Both the position numbers and the translations under genes were made by a program. DNA of 64,000 bases from contig DBCO01000015.1 of the NCBI GenBank assembly GCA_002293145.1, positions 46,509-110,508 of the forward strand. Direction: 5' to 3'. Positions 57,014 through 64,000 of this stretch are shown piece by piece. This DNA comes from Akkermansiaceae bacterium UBA956 (GTDB lineage: Bacteria; Verrucomicrobiota; Verrucomicrobiia; Verrucomicrobiales; Akkermansiaceae). The first letter of the stretch is position 1. The number at the start of each line of letters is the position of its first letter. The notes below the pieces were generated by a model. It was not told the DNA's origin. It saw only the letters and a program-made list of their open reading frames with translations, and did no database searches.

Positions 57014-57631
57014 ATGCGAATCATCTTTCTCGTTGTAACCATGTTAGGATTGGCGACAGGTTTGCAAGCGCAAACGACTGCTCCGATCGAAGTCGTAAAT
57101 TCTGCCATTGCAGCCGTGAACGATCTGGGGAAGCAGGTGGTATTAGGAAAAATGAAAACATCGATGGAGCGAATGTATCCTCAATGGCGTCAGCGTTTGA
57201 GCGAGCGTGCTGGTGGCGACGCAGCTCTCGAAAAAACCTTCGATGAGATGATGGCTGAGATGATGAAGCAAGGTACGACCATGATATCCTTCAAAACTTT
57301 TGGTTTTCCCACAGTGTATGATGTTTATCCCGGAAAAAAAGTCGAAATGGTCGATGGAAAATCCGTGGAAACCTTGATCAACACCAAGTGGATGCTGTTG
57401 ATCCCTACGGAAATTCGCTACCGCGTGATGAATGGTGCCTCGCCGCTGATCATCGAGAGCAAGGGCTATCAAATTGCGATTTCGGAAAAGGATAAAATCA
57501 ACTGGACCTTCATCGATGGCGCTGGATTGAAGGTGCAAGATATGCGCAGTATGTTCATCAGCTTGCCGAAAGACATGATACTACCAGAAATCAAACGCCG
57601 CGAAGTGCCGCGCGACGAGCTCAACAAATAA
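57014..57631 (+). CDS. Exported protein of unknown function
   Basis: The protein has 205 residues with a clear signal peptide (1-19, ending LQAQ). The mature part begins helical (VNSAIAAVNDLGKQVV, FDEMMAEMMKQG) and ends beta-rich (NTKWMLLIPTEIRYRV, INWTFIDGAGLKVQDM), a layout reminiscent of DUF4864 or NTF2-like exported proteins but not firmly assignable. The SET-domain gene starts 15 bp after its stop, so the two may be cotranscribed. Confidence 0.82.
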   Translation: MRIIFLVVTMLGLATGLQAQTTAPIEVVNSAIAAVNDLGKQVVLGKMKTSMERMYPQWRQRLSERAGGDAALEKTFDEMMAEMMKQGTTMISFKTFGFPTVYDVYPGKKVEMVDGKSVETLINTKWMLLIPTEIRYRVMNGASPLIIESKGYQIAISEKDKINWTFIDGAGLKVQDMRSMFISLPKDMILPEIKRREVPRDELNK

Positions 57632-57646
57632 TTGCCGCCAGACGAG

Positions 57647-58267
57647 ATGTTAAAAGAACCTGATAAGAAAATCGAAAAGCAAGCGAAGCTGATTCGCAAG
57701 TTCAAAAAAATGTGGGAGCGCAGTCAAAGTGACCTTTGTGAAGTGCGTGGCTCGGTGATTCATGGTCGTGGTGTGTATGCCACGGCCGATATGAAAAAAG
57801 ACGATAAAATCATCGAGTATGTCGGTGAGTTGATCAGCAAAGAAGAGAGCGTAAGCCGTGCCAGTGTGCAGGCCGAGCTTGCTGCGCAGCATGGCGATGC
57901 CGCCGTTTACATTTTCACCGTCGATGATGATTACGATCTCGATGGCAATTTGCCATGGAACACAGCGCGCTTGATTAATCATTCTTGCGAGCCGAATTGT
58001 GAGGCTTGGATTGATAAAACTCGAATCTTCATTCATGCGCTGCGCAACATCAAAAAAGGTGAAGAGTTATCCTTTGATTATGGCTTTGAAGTCGATACTT
58101 GGGAGGAACACCTCTGCCGTTGTGGTAAAAAATCATGCGTTGGCCACATCGTGAGTCGCACGCAGTGGAAAGAATTGGAAAAGAAAAAAGCCGAGAAACA
58201 CGCTTGGGCGATTATCACGAAACATGCGGCAAAAAAAATCCCAGTAGCGAAAAAATCACGCCGCTGA
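57647..58267 (+). CDS. SET-domain protein lysine methyltransferase
   Basis: The protein has 206 residues from the ATG at 57647; a TTG at 57632 would add five. After a charged N-terminus comes a complete SET domain: RGSVIHGRGVYAT, EYVGELIS, ARLINHSCEPNCEA (the NHSCxPN motif), and GEELSFDYG. A post-SET Cys cluster follows (LCRCGKKSCVGHI), which binds Zn in eukaryotic enzymes. The C-terminus is Lys-rich and basic. It should methylate lysines of a protein, perhaps a DNA-binding or ribosomal protein. SET genes in bacteria are often of eukaryotic origin, though widespread in this superphylum. Confidence 0.93.
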   Translation: MLKEPDKKIEKQAKLIRKFKKMWERSQSDLCEVRGSVIHGRGVYATADMKKDDKIIEYVGELISKEESVSRASVQAELAAQHGDAAVYIFTVDDDYDLDGNLPWNTARLINHSCEPNCEAWIDKTRIFIHALRNIKKGEELSFDYGFEVDTWEEHLCRCGKKSCVGHIVSRTQWKELEKKKAEKHAWAIITKHAAKKIPVAKKSRR

Positions 58268-58298
58268 GATTTGTTGTTAGATCAATCGATTCCCTGTT

Positions 58299-59156
58299 TT
58301 ACCAATCGCGCAAACGCAGTCCTAGAGTGAAAAAGTGACCACTCTCGTATTCTTCCTCGCGGATCGTGTTGCCCGAAGTAGTGAGAAACTCCACTTGATT
58401 GGCGAGGGTGAAACCCGCGCCTGCGGTGAGCCATAGATCATCGTAAAGTTGATGTTCAATGTTTACGCCGACACGATAGCTCTGCACCGAGAGATTTTGT
58501 GAGCCAAATTCTTCGACGTTCCAGATGCCGCCGCCAGGCTCGCCGACAAAGCGCACCAACCAGTCTTCGCTCAACTGGTAGCGTGCTTGCAGCGTGGGGC
58601 CACGCAGAGCGAATTGCCATTGATCGTTCATGTCATATTGAAATCCCGCGAATGGCAGGATCGTTGGTTCACCCGTGAGGCGCGTGTATGCCAGGCCAAA
58701 ATTGAGCGAGAGAGAATCGCTGAGCTTATACTCTGCACCTACGCGGCCATCGACGAAAAAATCATCGCCGCCAATGTCTTCAAAATCACTGGCAATGCCC
58801 GGATTCAGACGCAGGCTGTAGGACCAAGCTGATCCATTTTCCTTCATCACGAAAAGCATCGGCAACTCGAGCGAGTGCAGTTGATTTTCGTAAGGATCGA
58901 TGAAAAGGCCAAAGCTTTCGATTTCCGTGAGTTCATAACGGAACATCGGAATCAGAAAAAGCGAATCGGTTAGGTTGAGCGGTTTGCTAAATGCCGTTTG
59001 CAAACGCCATTGTTGCAATGATAAATCAGCCAATCCAGTATCATTAGAATCGACATTGGAGTGATGGAACCATTGCAATTTTGCAACGCCATAGTCGAGA
59101 TCATCGGCATGAGCCAAACAAGGAAGTGATAGCAGCAGAGCGAGAGTTTTTTTCAT
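58299..59156 (-). CDS. DUF6268-like outer-membrane beta-barrel protein
   Basis: The protein has 285 residues from the ATG at 59156, with a signal peptide at 1-18 (PCLAHA). The mature protein is made of alternating amphipathic strands (LSLQQWRLQTAFSKPLN, LFLIPMFRYELTEI, SLSLNFGLAYTRL, FFTLGLRLRDW) and ends with Trp, typical of outer-membrane barrels. The pattern fits DUF6268. Function unknown. It is convergent with the SET gene and divergent from the alkyltransferase-like gene, 33 bp away. Confidence 0.85.
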   Translation of the reverse strand: MKKTLALLLSLPCLAHADDLDYGVAKLQWFHHSNVDSNDTGLADLSLQQWRLQTAFSKPLNLTDSLFLIPMFRYELTEIESFGLFIDPYENQLHSLELPMLFVMKENGSAWSYSLRLNPGIASDFEDIGGDDFFVDGRVGAEYKLSDSLSLNFGLAYTRLTGEPTILPFAGFQYDMNDQWQFALRGPTLQARYQLSEDWLVRFVGEPGGGIWNVEEFGSQNLSVQSYRVGVNIEHQLYDDLWLTAGAGFTLANQVEFLTTSGNTIREEEYESGHFFTLGLRLRDW

Positions 59157-59189
59157 AGAATTGTGTGTGATGTGTGCTACTATGTCTAT

Positions 59190-59561
59190 ATGATCAGAGA
59201 ACGCAAGCCCACAATTTTCGAGCAAAAAGTCTTTGACTTGGTGCGGACGATTCCCGCAGGAAAAGTCAGCACTTATGGTGATATCGCGGCGGCGCTCGGC
59301 ATGCGTTCATCGCAGGCGATTGGTCAAGCGCTCAGGCGCAACCCCTTTGCGCCCGAGGTGCCGTGTCATCGGGTGATTTCTAGTAGCGGAAAAATCGGCG
59401 GATTTCACGGCGAAAGTGCAGGGCCACGCATTGATCAAAAGCTCACCATGCTGCGTAATGAAGGGATTGGTCTCGAGGCTGGATGCATTGATTTGAGGCA
59501 GTTTCGTCATACTTTCTCAAATGCACTTGTTTCTGAAAAAACGCCTACTCAAGTGGCGTAG
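59190..59561 (+). CDS. MGMT/Ogt-family DNA alkyltransferase-like protein
   Basis: The protein has 123 residues from the ATG at 59190. It consists only of the DNA-binding/active-site domain of O6-alkylguanine alkyltransferases: FEQKVFDLVRTIPAGKVSTYGD, the helix-turn-helix with ALRRNP, and the active-site PCHRVI (Cys59). The Cys is present, so it is not an ATL-type Trp variant. It lacks the N-terminal domain, and the family of short MGMT-like proteins fits in length. It repairs or flags O6-alkylguanine. The DUF1592 gene starts 11 bp further on. Confidence 0.92.
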   Translation: MIRERKPTIFEQKVFDLVRTIPAGKVSTYGDIAAALGMRSSQAIGQALRRNPFAPEVPCHRVISSSGKIGGFHGESAGPRIDQKLTMLRNEGIGLEAGCIDLRQFRHTFSNALVSEKTPTQVA

Positions 59562-59572
59562 CAGACCTCAGC

Positions 59573-61777
59573 GTGAAATCCATCATCGTATCAACATTAC
59601 TCATGACGCCTCTCTATGCTGATTTGGCGGCAGAGTGGGACAAGGACATTGTGCCGATTTTGGAAACCTATTGCTTCGATTGTCATGCGGACGGTGTGAA
59701 AAAGGGTGACTTCTCCTTCGATCCCTACGACTCGATCAATAAGATGCAAGCCAAGCGTGATGCTTGGAAGCGCGTGCGCGAAAATCTCGCCTACGAGCTC
59801 ATGCCTCCCGTCGACAAAGACCAGCCATCGCCTGATGAGCGCCAAAAGCTTATTCAATGGATCGACGCTGCCGTTTTTCCGGTCGATCCCGCCAATCCTG
59901 ATCCCGGACGCGTCACCTTGCGCCGGCTCAATCGTTTCGAGTATCGCAACACCGTTCGTGATTTGATTGGGGTAGTGCCGAATACTGAATTACTGCCGCC
60001 CGATGACTCAGGCTATGGCTTCGACAACATGGCGGATGTCCTGACTCTCTCGCCCACGCACCTAGATGCCTACTTAAACACCGCATCGCTTGCGCTTGAT
60101 GAAGCCTATGGCAAAGTCCATGTGCAGAAAAAAACCATTGATCCTCGGTCGATGATAGGCAGTCCCGCCTTTGAAGAGGACGAATTTGTGATGTATGCAA
60201 GCGGCAGGCGTGCGCTGAATCTGCAAGTGCCGAAGGGTAAATACAAACTCACATATCGGCTTAGCGCGACGCAAGCTGGTGATGAAAAAGTCAAAGCCAA
60301 GCTGCTACTCGGTGACGTGGTGAACGACATCACGGTAGACAATACTAGCCCCAAAGATTTCTCGATTACTGCCGAGCTGCGTGATGATCGGCGTGGTATG
60401 GGCGTGGAATTTCTCAACGACTACTGGGACGAAAAAAATCAAAAAGACCGCAATCTCACTGTGCACAGCATCACCATCGAAGGTCCCTATCTGGCAAGTG
60501 GTGGAAAAAATGCAAAACTGTTCCCGCCGCGTAAAGAAGGACAAGACGATGAGCAGTATGCGAGTTACGTATTGAGAAATTTTCTATCACACGCATTCCG
60601 TCGCCCCGCGACCGATGCAGAGATCGCACGCTATGCCGCGCTGGCTCGGCAGGAGCGCAAGCCAAAGCAGAGCCTTGATGAGTCGCTGCGCCCCGCCTTC
60701 GAGGCCGCGATGATCTCTCCGCAGTTTTTGTTTCGCGAACTTCATGCTGTTTACTCTGATGCTAAATCCGGCACCATACTCTCCGTTCCCGAGCTTTCGT
60801 TAGCCTCACGTATTTCCTACTTCCTCTGGAGTTCAGCACCTGAGGATTCGACGCTCTCGATGGCGGCAAACAAGCAACTGCGACCATTGCTCACTGACGA
60901 AGTGGATCGCATGATCCGCAGCCCCAAGACAGAGGCATTGATCGAACGATTTTTTGGACAATGGCTTCAATTCCAAGACGTGCAGATTATTCCGATTGAT
61001 ACGAAAAAATTTCCCGTCACCGAAGAAATGCGGCGCGATCTCGTCAATGAGACCAAGGTATTCTGCGAAGACATGCTGAAGAATAATTTGCCCGTCACGC
61101 GTTTGATTGATGCCGACTACACGTTCGTTAATGACAACCTAGCCAAGCATTATGGCATCAACGATGTCAGCGGTGATCATTTTCGCAAAGTTTCTTTGTC
61201 GGATCCTCAACGTCGTGGCGTGCTGACTCATGGCTCGATTTTGGCACTAACCTCCAACCCCAATCGCACTTCTCCCGTTAAGCGTGGCAAGTGGGTGTTA
61301 GAAACCTTGCTCGATGCCGCGCCGCCGCCACCGCCACCGAACGTTCCTTCGCTGCCGCCGCCCACGAACGACAGCACGGCTGCCTCGTTGCGCGTACAGC
61401 TCGAACGCCATCGCGAAGATCCTGCCTGTGCGTCCTGCCACAAACTGATGGATGGCATTGGCTTTGCCTTCGAGGCCTACGAGGTCGATGGATCACGACG
61501 CAAGGGCACGCTCGATACCCGAGGTGCACTAGCGACCGGTGAAGTGATCGATTCTCCCGCCGCTCTCTCGAAACTTCTCGCCGGCACGCGCTCGGAGCAA
61601 TTTCATCGAGCATTCGCCGTCAAAATGCTGACATTTGCTCTTGGTCGCGGTTTGGATTACTACGACAAGCCTGCAGTGGACAAAATCGTTGCTCACGCGG
61701 CGAAGAACAACTACTCGCTTCACAGCTACATTCACGCCACGATTTACTCATTTCCGTTCCAAAATTATCGTCGCTGA
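59573..61777 (+). CDS. DUF1592-family planctomycete-type cytochrome c protein
   Basis: The protein has 734 residues, a GTG start and a short signal peptide. It has PSCyt1/DUF1587-DUF1595-DUF1592-DUF1588-DUF1585 architecture. The first haem site is CFDCH (Cys34, Cys37, His38), with LMPPVDKDQPSPDERQ following. LRRLNRFEYRNTVRDLIG begins DUF1587, and SFLSHAFRRPATDAEIAR-like sequence begins DUF1595. DUF1588 includes a second site, CASCHKLMDGIGFAFE. DUF1585 is at the end (LGRGLDYYDKPAV). It is probably a periplasmic electron-transfer or oxidative enzyme of unknown substrate. Its usual DUF1552 partner is not downstream. Confidence 0.92.
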   Translation: MKSIIVSTLLMTPLYADLAAEWDKDIVPILETYCFDCHADGVKKGDFSFDPYDSINKMQAKRDAWKRVRENLAYELMPPVDKDQPSPDERQKLIQWIDAAVFPVDPANPDPGRVTLRRLNRFEYRNTVRDLIGVVPNTELLPPDDSGYGFDNMADVLTLSPTHLDAYLNTASLALDEAYGKVHVQKKTIDPRSMIGSPAFEEDEFVMYASGRRALNLQVPKGKYKLTYRLSATQAGDEKVKAKLLLGDVVNDITVDNTSPKDFSITAELRDDRRGMGVEFLNDYWDEKNQKDRNLTVHSITIEGPYLASGGKNAKLFPPRKEGQDDEQYASYVLRNFLSHAFRRPATDAEIARYAALARQERKPKQSLDESLRPAFEAAMISPQFLFRELHAVYSDAKSGTILSVPELSLASRISYFLWSSAPEDSTLSMAANKQLRPLLTDEVDRMIRSPKTEALIERFFGQWLQFQDVQIIPIDTKKFPVTEEMRRDLVNETKVFCEDMLKNNLPVTRLIDADYTFVNDNLAKHYGINDVSGDHFRKVSLSDPQRRGVLTHGSILALTSNPNRTSPVKRGKWVLETLLDAAPPPPPPNVPSLPPPTNDSTAASLRVQLERHREDPACASCHKLMDGIGFAFEAYEVDGSRRKGTLDTRGALATGEVIDSPAALSKLLAGTRSEQFHRAFAVKMLTFALGRGLDYYDKPAVDKIVAHAAKNNYSLHSYIHATIYSFPFQNYRR

Positions 61778-62803
61778 GTCCTTTCGCACGGTGAATGCGA
61801 TAAAGCACGCATTCCAAAGTGCTGGGCATTTTGTAATCAAAAAACTGAGTTGCTGGGGAGGTGCAATCCGCGGTGTGACATAGGAGCGCTCTAGCCTCGA
61901 TTACAGGAGTCGTCTTGATGGGAGCTGAGGCTTGAGTCATGTGGTTGTCTTGGCCACTGCTCCAGTTTTGATGTTGATAGCTCTGGCAATACATGGATGA
62001 TCACAAGGAATCATTCAATCTGAGTTGTTTTACCTCGGGCGGTTCATCTCGTATTGATCATCCGTGCGGTAATATCAATCAGCTACGGCCATGCGGCCAA
62101 TGCTGTGGTAGCTTGCGCGCTGTATCCTTCGGCGTGCCGTCCTCGCGAATTCCTGGGGCAAAACATCAGCATCGGTGGGTCATCACCGATCATGTTAAAA
62201 ACGAAAATGGGGCGGCATTGACTTTGCCGTTTTCGTGAAAAGCAGTGACTCAAGCGAGTGGCCGAGCTGTGGTGAATGGGTGTAACTGAAGCTAGTGTTC
62301 AAGCGGCAGGCTTGCAAAAATTTTAAGTTAGCTTAGATCCCAGAGTATGGGGAAATTAGTCGTGATGGAGGCAAATTGAAACAGAATTTCAGAATTGAGA
62401 AGAAGGCAGGAGTTGAGGTGATTTGTTATTGGTTGATCACGGAATCTCTGCGTCTCTGCGCGAGTCTTTTCTTTATCAATGATCAGTTCTATCAGTGGAA
62501 TTCAGTGGCTGCAGTTGTTGATAAGCCCGTTTCTCTGGACTGAGCACATTGCGGAGAGTTTCTGACCTGACCATTACTTTAAGTTGCACCCGTGGTGAAT
62601 GCTGCCAAAATTGGATAGGTCCGATCAGCGTGTTCATGGAGTAGGTCAAGTTTCACAAGCCAGAGGATAGCATGATTCGATCACGCGGATGAGAAAAATG
62701 CAAAAATTGCTTCGCCTTGATCTGGTATGGGATCTGTACTAAATGAATTCGTGTCCGTGGTTTTTTTTCTTGCTTTGCCTTTAAACTGTGTCTTGATTCT
62801 TTT
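61778..62803. other. About 1 kb without a convincing gene
   Basis: Short frames exist but none has coding character. A hairpin GAATGCG-8 nt-CGCATTC lies at 61793-61814, just after the DUF1592 stop, and could stabilise or end that transcript, though no T-run follows. The remainder shows nothing recognisable. It may be an eroded gene. Confidence 0.5.
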
Positions 62804-64000
62804 ATGAAAAGCACACTTTACCTACTTACGCTAGCCACCAGTTTGTTCTTGTCGAGCATCGCTCAAGCAGAAGACAGCCGCACTTGGACATCCATCCGTG
62901 GTTCAACGGTGGATGCTTCCCTGGGTCGATTGGATGGCGATTCTGTTATCCTTGTGACGAAAGATCGTAAGGAAATTAAGTTGGCGGTGACCGATCTGTC
63001 TTTGGCTGATCGGCAATATCTCGTGGAAAATGTTTCTGCTCCTGAAGCGATTTTGAGTGCTGGCGAGTTGAGTATGCCAGAGAAGGATTTAAAGTTTGAC
63101 TCGAAAACCTGCAAAAAAATCGACGAGAAGTTCAAGTTGTCTGTAGAAGACTCCGAAGGGATGTTTGATCAGATGGAAACCGAGCATTTCTTGATTGCGT
63201 ATGCTGGTGATGTACGGCCGAACGTAGTGGCAGAGATCGCAGAGCGTCTCTGGCATGGCATGGCTTTCTATCACATGAATTTCCGCCGCGATTGGGGCGA
63301 CAAGCGCCGGGTGATTTTCTGTGTGGAAGATCGTGAGACCTACGCTGCTCTAGGTAAATGGTATCAGGACGAGTTGGCGAAAGAAGCCGTGAATGCGGAT
63401 GGCCAAAAACGCGTTCAAGAATTCGCTTCTACATGGGATCGCGTGGGTGGCACCTCGATTCAGCTCCCCGATGAGCTTTGTGAGGAGAAAAAATTCCACA
63501 GTGGAGCGTCCGTTTTCAACATGAATACGGATCGCGAGTTCAAAAAAGTTTTCACTCCTTTTCCGACGCACGTCATCGCTGGTCATTTGCTCAATCAGCA
63601 AATGGGCGGAGTCGGCAGCGTTGGTGGCAAGGGCTATTTTACTGTCGTTACAGGTCACGCGTTTTACAAAGAGATCAAACTTGCCGGTGAAACGGAAACG
63701 CATTTGCTCGACGTCGGCGGCACGGCTGGCGATGAAATTTCCTCGAAAGCAGGCTTCGATGATGGATCGGCTTGGGCGCGCATTTTGAAGTCCGAGGTCA
63801 AGCGCGGCAAGGTCAAGCCCAACCTCTTGGAAATCCTGGCAGTGGAGGCTGAGACGCTTAATCCAGCAAAGCTGGTCTTGGTTTATTCTTTCGCGAACTA
63901 CTTGCAAAGCAATCCGAAGCGTGTCAGTGCTTTTGCGCGAATGATCCGTCGTGTGGAGTCGAATAATACCATCCCTGAGCCCGAGGAATTGGCGAAAATC
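62804..64000 (+). CDS. Exported SHD1-domain protein, 3' end outside window
   Basis: At least 399 residues are encoded in an open frame to the window edge. A signal peptide (1-22, ending IAQA) is followed by an SHD1-like module (about 26-75, RTWTSIRGSTVDASLGRLDG and KLAVTDLSLADRQYL), a domain seen in many exported Verrucomicrobia and Planctomycetes proteins. The rest (from about 115, MFDQMETEHFLIAYAGDV) resembles a peptidase-like or DUF1570-type region without a visible HExxH in the part present. Function unknown. Confidence 0.85.
   Translation, partial: MKSTLYLLTLATSLFLSSIAQAEDSRTWTSIRGSTVDASLGRLDGDSVILVTKDRKEIKLAVTDLSLADRQYLVENVSAPEAILSAGELSMPEKDLKFDSKTCKKIDEKFKLSVEDSEGMFDQMETEHFLIAYAGDVRPNVVAEIAERLWHGMAFYHMNFRRDWGDKRRVIFCVEDRETYAALGKWYQDELAKEAVNADGQKRVQEFASTWDRVGGTSIQLPDELCEEKKFHSGASVFNMNTDREFKKVFTPFPTHVIAGHLLNQQMGGVGSVGGKGYFTVVTGHAFYKEIKLAGETETHLLDVGGTAGDEISSKAGFDDGSAWARILKSEVKRGKVKPNLLEILAVEAETLNPAKLVLVYSFANYLQSNPKRVSAFARMIRRVESNNTIPEPEELAKI

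Noticed and set aside
61993..62238. Cys-containing 81-codon frame in the empty 1-kb region
   Set aside because: No ribosome-binding site, no family pattern, composition like the flanking non-coding DNA.

Overview
The window looks like a chromosomal segment of a Verrucomicrobiota bacterium with moderate GC. The pointers are a Verru_Chthon-type prepilin-like protein, a DUF1592/DUF1585 cytochrome, an SHD1-domain protein, a DUF6600-like tryptophan-rich lipoprotein, DUF3570/DUF4266 proteins and many secreted proteins of unknown function. No rRNA, tRNA or CRISPR array was recognised.

Layout. 1-4.1 kb: a Gln/Glu-rich lipoprotein cut by the window edge and a DbpA/CsdA-type DEAD-box helicase, both on the minus strand. 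4.7-11.8 kb: a membrane-anchored protein, a 1977-residue RHS protein with two glycogen-binding-like domains and a short toxin tip, and an AT-rich DUF4279-like immunity candidate. 11.85-13.0 kb: an IS110-type transposase and short repeats. 13.1-29.1 kb: a long minus-strand block holding a giant pseudopilin-like protein, a methyltransferase, coiled-coil and BON proteins, secreted hydrolases, glutaredoxin, tyrS, an OmpA-domain protein and a Ser/Thr kinase with C-type-lectin-like domains. 29.2-36.7 kb: housekeeping genes (CPBP protease, thiL, a DUF374 acyltransferase, folD, NfeD/stomatin pair, thiS, ubiE/menG, nagB). 36.9-43.1 kb: a tight cluster of DUF3570, ApbE, thioredoxin, DUF4266 and a large Ig-repeat protein, closed by a terminator. 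43.5-52.7 kb: a 2902-residue SpvB/FG-GAP/RHS protein with a lipase tip and a lipoprotein immunity candidate, followed by RHS debris and a repeat shared with the IS110 end. 53-64 kb: a degenerate and an intact Deg-type protease side by side, a GH25-like lipoprotein, a SET-domain protein, a DUF6268-like barrel, an alkyltransferase-like protein, a DUF1592 cytochrome, about 1 kb without a gene, and an SHD1 protein cut by the window end.

Most notable. The Ig-repeat protein has a D-x-x-S-G-A-T sequence (residues 65-71) right after its export-like N-terminus. This matches the motif on which ApbE enzymes attach FMN, and an ApbE homologue lies three genes upstream. I therefore read 36.9-43.1 kb as a candidate extracytoplasmic flavin/redox module with a modular surface protein as the flavin carrier. 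The two RHS loci are both toxin/immunity loci, and both are followed by the same short repeat.
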